Source: Clostridia bacterium (GTDB lineage: Bacteria > Bacillota > Clostridia > Acetivibrionales > DSM-2933). Taken from it: a stretch of DNA of 42,392 nt. The translations under genes were made by a program, and so were the position numbers. Below the pieces are notes generated by a model. That model saw only the letters and a list, made by a program, of their open reading frames with translations, did not search any database and was not told the DNA's origin. Shown piece by piece: positions 7,823 through 16,434 of the stretch (the first letter of the stretch is position 1; every line of letters begins with the position of its first letter). The stretch spans positions 1 to 42,392 of the forward strand of contig JAOAEJ010000096.1 of NCBI GenBank assembly GCA_026416815.1, given 5' to 3'.

Positions 7823-8398
7823 TTAGGAATAAAAAGCAGAAATACCTTTGTAAAGCAGCTTTGAAGTAAGTTCAGACATTTTTTCCGTTGATTCGACAAT
7901 GCCGTCCTGTAACCATTTTTGCACTATGCTTAGAGCACCTGTAACGGCGAAGCACTGCAAATACTCCGAAGTTCTTTCATCAATACTCGGGGTGTTGTTA
8001 ATGTCCGAGATTATTCTTTGCTGTGTAAGAAACATGATTTCTCTATGAAAAGTGAAATCACCGTTTTCACTAAGTAAAATCCTAAATAAGTCCGAATTAT
8101 TTGCTATATATTCAAGTATTTGGTTCAATGCCTGCGCTGTTTGTGCTGTATGTTTTGAAAAAGCCTCTTTAGATATATGTTTCTTCAATTCTGCAATCAC
8201 TTCCTGCCCCAACTGCTTAAGCAAATCGTATTGGTCGGTATAGTGTGCATAAAAGGTGCTTCTGTTGATATCAGCGGCTTCACATAACATTTTGACTGAT
8301 ATCTTTGAAATTGGATGCTCTCGCATTAACTCCACAAGGCTTTTTTTCAGTAACATTTTTGTAATCTTTACTCTTTGGTCAGCTTTTTCAGTTTTCAT
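7823..8398 (-). CDS. TetR/AcrR-family transcriptional regulator (191 aa)
   Basis: The N-terminal helix-turn-helix is clear: K-I-S-V-K-M-L-C-E-A-A-D-I-N-R-S-T-F-Y-A-H-Y, about residues 32-53, typical of TetR proteins. The ligand-binding C-terminal domain resembles the TetR_C_7 type common in Firmicutes. It is divergent from the MMPL exporter at 8581, and the 182-bp gap contains a strong promoter and a perfect palindrome. The simplest reading is a repressor of the exporter that also controls itself. The inducer is unknown. Confidence 0.85.
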   Translation of the reverse strand: MKTEKADQRVKITKMLLKKSLVELMREHPISKISVKMLCEAADINRSTFYAHYTDQYDLLKQLGQEVIAELKKHISKEAFSKHTAQTAQALNQILEYIANNSDLFRILLSENGDFTFHREIMFLTQQRIISDINNTPSIDERTSEYLQCFAVTGALSIVQKWLQDGIVESTEKMSELTSKLLYKGISAFYS

Positions 8399-8436
8399 GA
8401 CAACTCCTTAATAATTAAAAATTTTATTAATAACCG

Positions 8437-8455
8437 ACACATCTGCCAAATGTGT
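8437..8455. promoter_or_regulatory. Candidate second operator in the tetR-MMPL intergenic region
   Basis: ACACAT (8437-8442) and ATGTGT (8450-8455) form a 6-bp inverted repeat with a 7-nt spacer just upstream of the TetR gene start. The ATGTGTTG sequence shares the TGTGTTG core with the perfect palindrome at 8532-8550, so it may be a weaker site for autoregulation. Confidence 0.35.
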
Positions 8456-8487
8456 TGCGGTACACACAATATAGTCAATTCTGTTGG

Positions 8488-8516
8488 TTGCAATACACCA
8501 TTGTGCATATTATAAT
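8488..8516 (+). promoter_or_regulatory. Sigma-A promoter for the MMPL exporter
   Basis: TTGCAA (8488-8493), a 17-nt spacer and TATAAT (8511-8516). Transcription would start around 8523, just before the palindrome at 8532-8550. Confidence 0.65.
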
Positions 8517-8531
8517 TCAAATGTGGTCATT

Positions 8532-8550
8532 ATTCAACACTGTGTTGAAT
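8532..8550. promoter_or_regulatory. Perfect palindromic operator, probable TetR-family site
   Basis: ATTCAACACTGTGTTGAAT is a perfect 9-bp inverted repeat around one central base. It sits 16 bp after the -10 box of the exporter promoter and 31 bp before the start codon, so a bound repressor would block transcription. The divergent TetR gene is the obvious candidate ligand-responsive regulator. Confidence 0.65.
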
Positions 8551-8580
8551 AAAATTATTGTTGATTATAAGAGAGGAGTA

Positions 8581-11500
8581 ATGAAGGTGAGAAAAATTAT
8601 AAAAGCCCGCTGGGCGATATTCTCAATATGGCTCATTGCAACTATATTGCTTGCAGCGTTTCAGCCGGATATTAATGCAATACTGCGACTTAAAGGTCAG
8701 CAACCCTTGAGTGAAGACAGTCCATCAGTTATTGCAAGTTCCATATTAAGTAAGATGGATACCACTAAAGGCACCAATAACCTCATAGTTTTTTACGATA
8801 AGAATAAAATTTCTGATGATGAAATGAATCAAATCAAGGATGGTGTAGGAGCAATTGCTGACAGCAGTACTGAGCTTGGAATCGGTAACATTATAGATCC
8901 CTTCAGTATGCCTGATGCAAAGAGCTCTTTAATTTCTAAAGATGGCACAACTCTCATGGTGAGTTTTAAGCTTGACAAGGGGGCAAAAGAAGTAGATGAC
9001 ATCAAGAAAGAAATAGATAGTAAGTTAACTAATGTAAAGGCTGAATACTATTTAACCGGAGAAGATTTTATAAGCAATGATTATCTAAAGATAGCTTTGA
9101 GTGGGGTAGACAAGAGTGCTGTATTGACAGTTATATTTATTCTAGTAGTACTCATGATTATGTTTAGATCAGTAGTTACCCCTTTGGTTTCTTTAATTGC
9201 TGTAGGTTTTTCCTATCTCTGTTCTATGGGAATTGCAGCCCAATTAATTGATAAGGCCAATTTTCCAATAACAAGCCTTACCCAAGTACTGCTTGTACTT
9301 ATACTCTTTGGTATAGGAACTGATTACAACATTCTTCTATTTAATAGATTTAAGGAAGAACTATCTCATGGTTATTCAGTAGATGATGCCATAGTGAATA
9401 CTTATAAAACCGCAGGTAAAACAATTGCCTATAGCATACTAACGGTATTTATAGCTTTCCTAAGCCTCGTTTTTGCTAAATCACCGATTTATCAATCCGG
9501 TGTTGTTGTAGTAATAGGTGTAACAATACTAATACTTGAAATATTGACCTTGACGCCTTTTGTAATGAAGGTCTTAGGCAAAAAGCTTTTCTGGCCATCC
9601 AAGAAGATAGGTGGACATGGTGAAAACAAGTTCTGGGAGAAAACCTCCTCTTTTGGAACAAAGCACCCTATTATATCCGTTGTAGTTATACTATTGTTAA
9701 TAGTACCAACAGTAGCTCTACATCAGCAAAAATTAAACTCCAATACTATTGAAGCTCTTGGAAATTCAGCACCTTCTACAAAAGGGTTTAATTTGATTAG
9801 TGAACATTTTAGTAAAGGGCAGGCCATGCCTGCTACCATAGCAATTGAAAATGATAAAGCTCTTGATAATAATGAAGCTCTTACAGTAATTGATAATTTA
9901 ACTGAAAGAATTAAGAATACTAAGGGAGTTAAGCAGGTTTCTTCAGTTACACAGCCTGAGGGGAAACAAATAGATAATTTTTATATCAGCGGGCAAATGG
10001 GAACAATTACTGATGGTATATCAAAAACTCAAGATGGTGTGGACCAAATGAATGACGGATTGAAGCTAGCTTCGGATAAACTTGGAACAGCAGACTTTTC
10101 TCAGGTAAGCAAAATGGTTGATGGTACAGCAAAGCTTCAAGATGGTTTGGTTGCCTTAAGCAATGGTTTAAAGCAAATTCAAAACGGCATAGATGATGGT
10201 TCAAGTAATACACAAAATATAAGCAATGGTATAGCAGCCATACAAACTAATCTTTCAGAGATGAGCAGTGGGTTAGCACTTTTAACTGATAATTATGTAA
10301 AGATGCAGTCTGGTTACTCACAGATGGGTACCAACTATCAACAGGCGGCGCAGGCTCTTCTTGGAGTAAAAAGTGCATTGACTCAGATGCAAACAGTTGT
10401 TACAGCTTTAGGAAGCAGTTATTCGAATTCTCAAAGTGATACCAATTATCTCACATTAAAAGGAACCATTGATCAGTTAGTAGCTTCATTAAGTCAAATT
10501 ACTCCTGAAGGAATAAAAGCATTAGATGATAATTATAATGCTGCAACTGCCGGTTTTGGTAAAGCAAATGAGGGACTTAAACAAATGAGCAGTGGTTTAT
10601 CCCAAATGGCAGGTGGGCTGAAACAGCTTGAAAGTGGTCTTGGTAAGGCGTCTTCAGGTATAGGTACAGTAGTTACTAACATGAATAAAGTAGCTGATGG
10701 ACTTGGTCAAATGAAATCAGGTCAGCAGCAGCTTGTAGACGGTCTAAACGGATTTAGTACCTTCGGGCAAAGGCTATCCGATGTAAACAACGGATTAAAG
10801 CAAATTTCTGATGGATTAGGGCAGACTAATGGTTTCTTAAAACAACTTAATAGTAATAAAACATTCTTTATGCCAAAGGAAGCATTGACTAGTGCTGACT
10901 ATAAGAAAGTATTTGATGCTTTCATGACTAAAGATAGAACCATTACAAAAATGATTATTGTTTTGGAGGATGATCCTTATTCACCAAAAGCTTTAGACAC
11001 TATTGAGAAAATAAATGATACAGTTTCAAATGTACTTAATGGCACAGTTCTTTCAAATGCCAAGGCTGGAATTTCAGGACCAAGTGCTGCGACAAATGAT
11101 ATGAATAATATATTGAGCAGCGATCTTAACAGAATGACTGTAATAGTAATCATAGGTATACTACTTGTACTGATTCTTGTAATAAGGTCCCTCTGGGAAC
11201 CGGTTGTGATAACCGCATCTCTTTGGGGAGCATATTATGCAGCCATGTTCATACTAAACTATATTTTCGTGGATTTGAAAGGACTTGCAGGTGTCGAATC
11301 CTTCGTTCCGTTCTTCGCTTTCATAATAATCGTAGCCCTGGGAGTAGACTACAGTATATTCCTGATGATGCGCTTTAAGGAATACCCTCATATGTCCCAT
11401 AAAGAAGCAATAGTTTTGGCTTCCAAGCATATAGGCGGTGTAGTTATGTCGGCGGTAATAATACTTGGAGGTACCTTTGCTACACTTATGCCTTCCGGTT

Positions 11501-11667
11501 TTGCGATTTTGGTTCAATTAGCTGTCGCTGTAATTACAGGACTTGTAGTGCTTTGCTTTATACTACTTCCGGTATTTTTACCGGCAATGATTGCTCTTCC
11601 AAGTGCTTTAGCAAAGTTATTTCCAAAGAAAAAGGAAGGCTTAAATAAAGGTGTAGAGGTGGCATAA
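8581..11667 (+). CDS. MMPL/RND-family exporter (1028 aa)
   Basis: Large membrane transporter with two MMPL halves. After one N-terminal transmembrane helix and an extracytoplasmic domain, five helices follow, including G-I-G-T-D-Y-N-I-L-L-F-N-R-F-K-E-E-L, the MMPL proton-relay motif. A second set near the C-terminus has A-L-G-V-D-Y-S-I-F-L-M-M-R-F-K-E. Between them lies a long extracytoplasmic stretch with repeated S-x-G-L-x-Q-M/L heptad-like units, probably coiled coil, as in Firmicute MMPL/YhgE proteins. The frame is open from 8452, but GAGAGGAG precedes the ATG at 8581 and the promoter lies inside the upstream part, so 8581 is the start. Probably exports lipids or drugs under TetR control. 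Confidence 0.88.
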   Translation: MKVRKIIKARWAIFSIWLIATILLAAFQPDINAILRLKGQQPLSEDSPSVIASSILSKMDTTKGTNNLIVFYDKNKISDDEMNQIKDGVGAIADSSTELGIGNIIDPFSMPDAKSSLISKDGTTLMVSFKLDKGAKEVDDIKKEIDSKLTNVKAEYYLTGEDFISNDYLKIALSGVDKSAVLTVIFILVVLMIMFRSVVTPLVSLIAVGFSYLCSMGIAAQLIDKANFPITSLTQVLLVLILFGIGTDYNILLFNRFKEELSHGYSVDDAIVNTYKTAGKTIAYSILTVFIAFLSLVFAKSPIYQSGVVVVIGVTILILEILTLTPFVMKVLGKKLFWPSKKIGGHGENKFWEKTSSFGTKHPIISVVVILLLIVPTVALHQQKLNSNTIEALGNSAPSTKGFNLISEHFSKGQAMPATIAIENDKALDNNEALTVIDNLTERIKNTKGVKQVSSVTQPEGKQIDNFYISGQMGTITDGISKTQDGVDQMNDGLKLASDKLGTADFSQVSKMVDGTAKLQDGLVALSNGLKQIQNGIDDGSSNTQNISNGIAAIQTNLSEMSSGLALLTDNYVKMQSGYSQMGTNYQQAAQALLGVKSALTQMQTVVTALGSSYSNSQSDTNYLTLKGTIDQLVASLSQITPEGIKALDDNYNAATAGFGKANEGLKQMSSGLSQMAGGLKQLESGLGKASSGIGTVVTNMNKVADGLGQMKSGQQQLVDGLNGFSTFGQRLSDVNNGLKQISDGLGQTNGFLKQLNSNKTFFMPKEALTSADYKKVFDAFMTKDRTITKMIIVLEDDPYSPKALDTIEKINDTVSNVLNGTVLSNAKAGISGPSAATNDMNNILSSDLNRMTVIVIIGILLVLILVIRSLWEPVVITASLWGAYYAAMFILNYIFVDLKGLAGVESFVPFFAFIIIVALGVDYSIFLMMRFKEYPHMSHKEAIVLASKHIGGVVMSAVIILGGTFATLMPSGFAILVQLAVAVITGLVVLCFILLPVFLPAMIALPSALAKLFPKKKEGLNKGVEVA

Positions 11668-11721
11668 GCTTGGAACATAAGGGCATTTCCCCTAACAAGT
11701 AAATCACTGAGCAAAATAGAG

Positions 11722-11769
11722 GTTGCTGCACAACTGACTGAATAGTTAGCTGTGCAGCAACTTTTTTTT
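11722..11769 (+). terminator. Strong Rho-independent terminator of the MMPL gene
   Basis: GTTGCTGCACA (11722-11732) and TGTGCAGCAAC (11751-11761) form a perfect 11-bp stem, followed directly by eight T residues. Confidence 0.9.
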
Positions 11770-11955
11770 AAAACCTTTAACAGCCTTCTTAACAATAAAG
11801 ATGTATTACTGGAGGGCTATGAATACATAATTTATGTCTTTTAACTTTGGTCATCTATAACTATCTGCTTCTGAAAGTTTGCAAAAAGAAGTAATCAGCC
11901 ATTAATGAATATTTTTTGATATATTACAAAACATAATAATTAAAAAGAGGTTTTT

Positions 11956-12447
11956 ATGAATTTTTGGTTATATGTTTTTCTGATAAGTGTATCAGTTTTT
12001 TTATTATTAATTAACTGGCGAGATCTTACTCGTAATATTTGGGCTGGGTTTGTATGTATAACACACCAACTATCAGCGCATATTTTAGCATATAAACTAG
12101 GGTATTGGAATTATTTTGGGGTGAATGAGGGGTTGCCAAACTTAATTGTATTCTCCAACTTTATAAACATATTTTTCCTTGGTAGTGCTTTTTTAATGGG
12201 AATACTATTTGTACAGTTTTTACCTAAGAACTATTTTTTGCAATTAATTCATTCTTCTGTCTGGACTTTCTTTTTCAGATTACTTTATTATATAGCAGAA
12301 CAAAATGGTATGGTTCAATTTCTTCATTGGAGAACGTGGATGTACTTTTATATTATACCGGTAAACATGCTTACTTTAGCATGGATTAAAAACATTTTTG
12401 AAAGGAATGCTAATAAAAATGAAGATGTTAATAGAAATTCTGCTTAA
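11956..12447 (+). CDS. CBO0543-family membrane protein (163 aa)
   Basis: Polytopic membrane protein with about four or five hydrophobic segments. It resembles the CBO0543 family of uncharacterised proteins in spore-forming Firmicutes. Characteristic points are an N-terminal helix ending L-L-I-N-W-R-D, a second segment with G-Y-W-N-Y-F-G, and the end A-W-I-K-N-I-F before a polar tail. AAAAAGAGG precedes the ATG. A degenerate paralogue follows directly. The function is unknown; genes of this type often sit near sporulation loci, but nothing here shows that. Confidence 0.7.
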   Translation: MNFWLYVFLISVSVFLLLINWRDLTRNIWAGFVCITHQLSAHILAYKLGYWNYFGVNEGLPNLIVFSNFINIFFLGSAFLMGILFVQFLPKNYFLQLIHSSVWTFFFRLLYYIAEQNGMVQFLHWRTWMYFYIIPVNMLTLAWIKNIFERNANKNEDVNRNSA

Positions 12448-12470
12448 TAAATGGTTTTTAAGTGCGGTAA

Positions 12471-12911
12471 TTGGTTGGAGTGTTTTTTTTACTTATTGAT
12501 TGGAGAAAAATTCATATAAACATTTCGGGAGGAATAGCTGCTTGTATATTACAATTACTTCATGATACGGAACAAAGTTTCTTGGGCAATTATTATATTT
12601 ATGATGCAGGAATTTGGATATTAAAATCATCAGCCTTTTTTACTTTTGGAACCGTATTTACAATGGGAGTTATTTTTCAACAATTCATACCCCAAAACAA
12701 GATACCGAAAATACTTCATGTATTAATATTTTCAGGAGGTTTTCTAGCTTTTGAATATTTGGTAGTTAAAAACGGAATGTTGAAATATATTCACTACAGT
12801 TACTTGTTAAGTTTGATAGATAATATTTTAGTTATGGCAACACTTGCGTGGATAAAGGATTTTGTCTTATCTATTTATAGTTGTGCAGGAAGGAAGTCTA
12901 ATAGATGCTGA
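12471..12911 (+). CDS. CBO0543-family paralogue, probably frameshifted near its start (146 aa)
   Basis: It shares the shape of the preceding gene: F-F-L-L-I-D-W-R-K, then hydrophobic segments, ending T-L-A-W-I-K-D-F. The frame starts only with a TTG at 12471 lacking a ribosome site. An ATG at 12451, right after the previous stop, opens another frame that would join this one if the T8 tract at 12483-12490 had one more T. This suggests a frameshift (mutation, phase variation or sequencing error) in the homopolymer. An intact product would be about 153 aa. Confidence 0.6.
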   Translation: MVGVFFLLIDWRKIHINISGGIAACILQLLHDTEQSFLGNYYIYDAGIWILKSSAFFTFGTVFTMGVIFQQFIPQNKIPKILHVLIFSGGFLAFEYLVVKNGMLKYIHYSYLLSLIDNILVMATLAWIKDFVLSIYSCAGRKSNRC

Positions 12912-12997
12912 AATATATCCTAGCTATAACATGTGAAGGGATTGCAATATACATATGGTGCAAAGTGATTGGCAAGTTGGATAAAAAGTTCCCATAA
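12905..12997 (+). CDS. Possible 30-aa membrane peptide
   Basis: ATG at 12905 overlaps the stop of the previous gene. The frame encodes a hydrophobic segment (L-A-I-T-C-E-G-I-A-I-Y-I-W) followed by a basic end (K-L-D-K-K-F-P). The overlap would allow translational coupling, but no independent ribosome site is seen and the ORF may be chance. Confidence 0.3.
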   Translation: MLKYILAITCEGIAIYIWCKVIGKLDKKFP

Positions 12998-13253
12998 CAG
13001 CAGCATAATATTGTTTAGCCTAGCCAAAGCCCAGGAAATATCTTTTGTTAAAGTTTTCCAAATAATATTCAATAGCATAAATTTGTGAAAATAGCAAAGA
13101 AAACACCTTTGTATGGTATAATTAGTTTAAAGCTTGTCAATAATTCACAAGCAACTTATATAGATTCAAAGGTCTTTTGGAAAATCTTAAGTAAAACGAA
13201 AGATAGTACAAAATAAATACAAGTAAACATATAGGAAAAATAAGAAATAACTA

Positions 13254-13282
13254 TTGACAAATGGTAAAATCTACTTTAAAAT
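13254..13282 (+). promoter_or_regulatory. Consensus sigma-A promoter of the nitrogenase-like cluster
   Basis: TTGACA (13254-13259), exactly 17 nt, then TAAAAT (13277-13282). The expected start is near 13289, giving a leader of about 370 nt before the lipoprotein gene at 13660. The 12998-13253 stretch upstream has no gene. Confidence 0.75.
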
Positions 13283-13288
13283 AAGATA

Positions 13289-13659
13289 AAACATATCACA
13301 TACGAAAACTTTTAATAAAAGTTTACCAGAAAACTGGAGGCTCGGTAATCCACATGTAAAGTGGAAAACCATGCCTCTTATTTTTTTACCTCGATTTAGT
13401 CTAAAAGTATAGCAGACTATGGTATAGAATGCTATTCATATACTCTAGAAGCGATTCCTATTGCATAGGAATTTTTAAAAACCCTAAAGACTAGTAAACA
13501 GATAGGAATAGTTGTAGTAGGAGGTGGCTAAATGCCTTAACAGTAAAAGTACAGATACATAATAGCTGAGGCAGGATAGCATACCATGTACAGTCAATTC
13601 AGGAAATCCGGCGTTGAAACGCTTTGATTCAAATAATTAATTATGGGAGGATGAAAGAA
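13289..13659 (+). promoter_or_regulatory. Long structured 5' leader with attenuator-like hairpin
   Basis: No gene fits this 370-nt stretch. Near its 5' end are the 8-bp hairpin AAACTTTTAATAAAAGTTT, a short ACCAG-AAAA-CTGG hairpin, and then a long interrupted hairpin at about 13338-13377: GAGGC, GGT and TCCAC pair with GTGGA, ACC and GCCTC across AA/AA and TC/AT internal mismatches. The sequence TTATTTTTTT follows it. This looks like an intrinsic terminator inside the leader, hence an attenuator or a riboswitch expression platform. I could not match it to a known riboswitch class (no SAM-I, TPP, cobalamin, T-box or Moco consensus seen). Confidence 0.5.
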
Positions 13660-14685
13660 ATGAAGAAATTAATAAGCTTGTTATTGGTTATCACATTCGT
13701 TGGAGGTTTGATAGGTTTAACTGGCTGCGGAACAAAGGGAACTGAGACTGCAACGAATACTGAAGCTGCTGCAAATAAAGAAAAACTTGAAAAGATTCGT
13801 ATAGGTGCCGATTCTGCTGCCTTCTCACTGCAATTCCGTGTTGCAAAGGCAAAAGGCTTTTTCGAGAAAAATGGAATCGACGCAGATGTTCAAACCTTCT
13901 CCTTTGGAATTGACACCCTAAATGCAGCAGTGCTGGGGCAGGTGGATACTGCGGAAGGAATGGATTATGCTACAGCCAGCAGACTGGCAAAAGGACCATT
14001 AAAAGTGGTAGGTCTTATTAATACACCAAAGGAAAAGAACGGAGAACTCTTTGTAAAAGGCAACATCTCAAAACCTGAAGATTTAAAAGGCAAGAAAATC
14101 GGGGTTGCAAAGGGTACAGTCAATGAGTACATATGGGCAAGATTGCTGGAAAAATACAATATAAGCGAAAAAGAAGTGACCCTCGAATATCTCCAGTCCG
14201 CTCCTGAAATATTGGCAGCCATTGAAAGAGGCGATATAGAGGCAGCTTTCTTTGATGGAGCAAACAAGGTGAAGGCAGCAAAAGTTGAGGACGTAAAAAG
14301 CATTGGGGATTATTCGTTAATTGGATTTAGACAGCGAGGATACTTTACAATTCAGGAAAGTATCGTAAAGGATAAACCGGAAGTTGTTGTGAATATCCTA
14401 AAGGCCCTTGATGAAGCGACACAATATTTAAAGGAGCATCCTGAAGAGGCAGCAGATATAGCCTTCAAGGAATTAAAGCTTCCCAAGGATGCAGTTCTTA
14501 AAGAAATCAAGGAAAACTGGGATTATGAAGTAAGGTTTACCCAGGAGGACTATAACCACTTGAAGGAAGTATATGAATGGTCAAATGCAAAAGGTCTTAT
14601 CAAAGAAAAGTTTGATTCGAAGGATAAAATCGATATTGAACCACTAAAGAAGGCTTTACCAAATAAAGATGTTTATAAGCCGTAA
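13660..14685 (+). CDS. SsuA/TauA/NitT-like substrate-binding lipoprotein (341 aa)
   Basis: Periplasmic-binding-type protein anchored outside the membrane. The signal sequence ends in lipobox L-T-G-C with Cys23 as lipidation site. The mature part has the NMT1/SsuA-like order: I-R-I-G-A-D, F-R-V-A-K-A-K-G-F-F-E-K-N-G-I, V-D-T-A-E-G-M-D-Y-A, then L-K-G-K-K-I-G-V-A-K-G-T. Such proteins bind sulfonates, taurine, nitrate or small aromatics. The ATG at 13660 is chosen because GGGAGG lies 9 nt upstream; the ATG at 13651 is too close. It is the first gene of the nitrogenase-like block, so its ligand may be that enzyme's substrate or precursor. Confidence 0.85.
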   Translation: MKKLISLLLVITFVGGLIGLTGCGTKGTETATNTEAAANKEKLEKIRIGADSAAFSLQFRVAKAKGFFEKNGIDADVQTFSFGIDTLNAAVLGQVDTAEGMDYATASRLAKGPLKVVGLINTPKEKNGELFVKGNISKPEDLKGKKIGVAKGTVNEYIWARLLEKYNISEKEVTLEYLQSAPEILAAIERGDIEAAFFDGANKVKAAKVEDVKSIGDYSLIGFRQRGYFTIQESIVKDKPEVVVNILKALDEATQYLKEHPEEAADIAFKELKLPKDAVLKEIKENWDYEVRFTQEDYNHLKEVYEWSNAKGLIKEKFDSKDKIDIEPLKKALPNKDVYKP

Positions 14686-14706
14686 TCTTGAGAGGAGGGA
14701 CAATAT

Positions 14707-15495
14707 ATGTCAAACACTGCTCTGGCAGAAAACTCTATCATTATTGAAAATCTCAGTAAGAGCTATCGCAACAAATGGGAAGATTCCAACTACATTATTG
14801 ATGATGTCAATCTTAGATTGAAAAAAGGTGAATTTTTTATATTGCTTGGTCCGAGCGGGTGCGGTAAATCAACGCTATTAAACATCATTGCCGGATTTAT
14901 TCGAAAGACCAACGGAAAACTATTGGTAAACAATGAAGCAGTTCAAAAGCCCGGTCCTGATAGGGCAGTAGTTTTTCAGCACCCTGACGCCTCCCTTTTT
15001 CCCTGGTTGAATGTTCAGGAAAACGTTGAGTTTGGTTTGAAAATGCGTAGGGTGAAGGCTGAAGCAAGGAAGACTGTATCTTTTGAATATATCAATCTGG
15101 TTGGACTGAGTGGTCACGAAAATAAATTTCCCCATGAACTATCGGGGGGAATGAAGCAAAGAGTTCAGCTGGCAAGGGTTCTTGCAAATGATTCGGATAT
15201 TCTGTTAATGGATGAACCCTTCGGAGCTCTGGATGCTCAGACACGACGTACCATGCAGAAGGAATTGATACGGATTTGGAGACAGACAAAGAAGACAGTA
15301 ATTTTTGTGACCCATGATATTCAGGAGGCCATCCTTTTGGGACAAAGAATTGGGATTATGTCCAAATCACCTCAGGCAACCATTTATAAGACTTATGAAG
15401 TGGATTTGCCTTATCCCAAAGACGAGACCAGTCAGGAATTCAATGAATTGTACAGAACGATTCAAGGGCATTTTGACTATGGAAGCGGGATTTAA
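14707..15495 (+). CDS. ABC transporter ATPase, SsuB/TauB-like (262 aa)
   Basis: Cytoplasmic ATPase of the importer. Walker A is G-P-S-G-C-G-K-S-T near residue 54, the Q-loop region reads V-V-F-Q-H-P-D-A-S-L-F-P-W-L-N-V, the signature is L-S-G-G-M-K-Q-R-V-Q, Walker B is I-L-L-M-D-E-P-F-G-A-L-D, and the H-loop is V-T-H-D. The F-P-W-L-N-V stretch is typical of nitrate/sulfonate/taurine ATPases. Full length. GAGAGGAGGG precedes the ATG. It follows the lipoprotein gene by about 20 nt and precedes the permease by about 25 nt. Confidence 0.92.
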   Translation: MSNTALAENSIIIENLSKSYRNKWEDSNYIIDDVNLRLKKGEFFILLGPSGCGKSTLLNIIAGFIRKTNGKLLVNNEAVQKPGPDRAVVFQHPDASLFPWLNVQENVEFGLKMRRVKAEARKTVSFEYINLVGLSGHENKFPHELSGGMKQRVQLARVLANDSDILLMDEPFGALDAQTRRTMQKELIRIWRQTKKTVIFVTHDIQEAILLGQRIGIMSKSPQATIYKTYEVDLPYPKDETSQEFNELYRTIQGHFDYGSGI

Positions 15496-15520
15496 GTAAA
15501 AGCTGAGAATGGAGGTAGCT

Positions 15521-16312
15521 ATGAGCAGTTTGAAAAAAATTTTAAGAAGCTCAATAAAGGCAGGAATAATCTCATGGTTGGTTGCCGTCGCTATCTGGCA
15601 AATCGCTTCCCTGTTATCCAAGCCTGAATACCTGCCGGGCCCCATACAAACCATTTTGGGCGTAAGAGAGTTGCTTGAAGATGGGTCGCTTGCACGATAC
15701 ATTCTTGTCAGCTTCGGACGTGTAATCAGCGGATGGATATTGGGAAACCTGATAGCTATACCCTTGGGGCTCTTGATTGGAAGGATTAGAATCATCAAGG
15801 AACTGATTGAGCCGTTTATCGACTTCTTCCGTTTCGTACCCGCAATTGCCTTTATTACACTCTTTATCATGTGGTTTGGTATTGGCGAGCAATCCAAAGT
15901 AATTCTAATCATGTATGCCACATCCTTTATTGTGATGATTAATACAGCTGCCGGGGTTTTGGCATTGGATGAAAACAAAGTCAGAGCAGCGAGGTCACTG
16001 GGAGCAACAGAACTTCAAATACTCTTCCATGTGGTCATTCCGGCAGCAGTCCCCTATATATTTACCGGTATACGGCTTGCTATGGGGAATTCCTTCATGG
16101 CTATAGTAGGTGCAGAGATGATTGCGGCTAAAGAAGGGGTGGGATATCTCATATGGACAGCCCGGTTGTATTTTAAGACCGATTGGGTATTTGTAGGACT
16201 GTTCTCCCTAGGATTTATGGGGTTCTTAACCGACAGGATATTAAGAGAGGTTGGAGCAAGAACAATGAGGCGCTATGGAATTAAGAATGAAACGAGATTC
16301 GGCGGGGGATAG
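15521..16312 (+). CDS. ABC transporter permease, SsuC/TauC-like (263 aa)
   Basis: Inner-membrane permease with about six hydrophobic segments and the BPD_transp_1 coupling motif (A-A-R-S-L-G-A-T-E-L-Q-I-L-F-H-V-V-I-P-A-A) near residue 155. The N-terminal L-P-G-P-I-Q-T-I is typical of the SsuC branch. The frame extends to an ATG at 15509, but that codon overlaps GGAGG, so the ATG at 15521 is the start. It completes a three-component importer with the two genes upstream. About 120 nt separate it from the radical-SAM gene, with two small hairpins and no terminator, so transcription probably continues. Confidence 0.9.
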   Translation: MSSLKKILRSSIKAGIISWLVAVAIWQIASLLSKPEYLPGPIQTILGVRELLEDGSLARYILVSFGRVISGWILGNLIAIPLGLLIGRIRIIKELIEPFIDFFRFVPAIAFITLFIMWFGIGEQSKVILIMYATSFIVMINTAAGVLALDENKVRAARSLGATELQILFHVVIPAAVPYIFTGIRLAMGNSFMAIVGAEMIAAKEGVGYLIWTARLYFKTDWVFVGLFSLGFMGFLTDRILREVGARTMRRYGIKNETRFGGG

Positions 16313-16357
16313 TTTAAATCCAACCTTGCCGAGACAATAAAATAAATATTGAGGTGT

Positions 16358-16402
16358 CATTCCATATTCGTGAGGAATGCGCCAACAGGTAGTGTGTTAC
16401 CT
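16358..16402 (+). other. Two small intercistronic hairpins before the radical-SAM gene
   Basis: CATTCC (16358-16363) pairs with GGAATG (16374-16379), and AGGTA (16387-16391) pairs with TACCT (16398-16402). No T-run follows. They may tune mRNA stability between the transporter and the enzyme genes, or may be chance. Confidence 0.3.
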
Positions 16403-16434
16403 TACAATTAATATTTTATAAGGAGGAGCTTGAA

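Noticed and set aside
13338..13377. Known riboswitch (SAM, TPP, cobalamin, T-box, Moco)
   Set aside because: None of the consensus core sequences of these classes could be found in the leader; kept as an unassigned attenuator.
15367..15978. 203-aa minus-strand ORF opposite the ABC ATPase and permease
   Set aside because: It lies antisense to two clear ABC transporter genes with strong motifs; its composition is that of a shadow frame.
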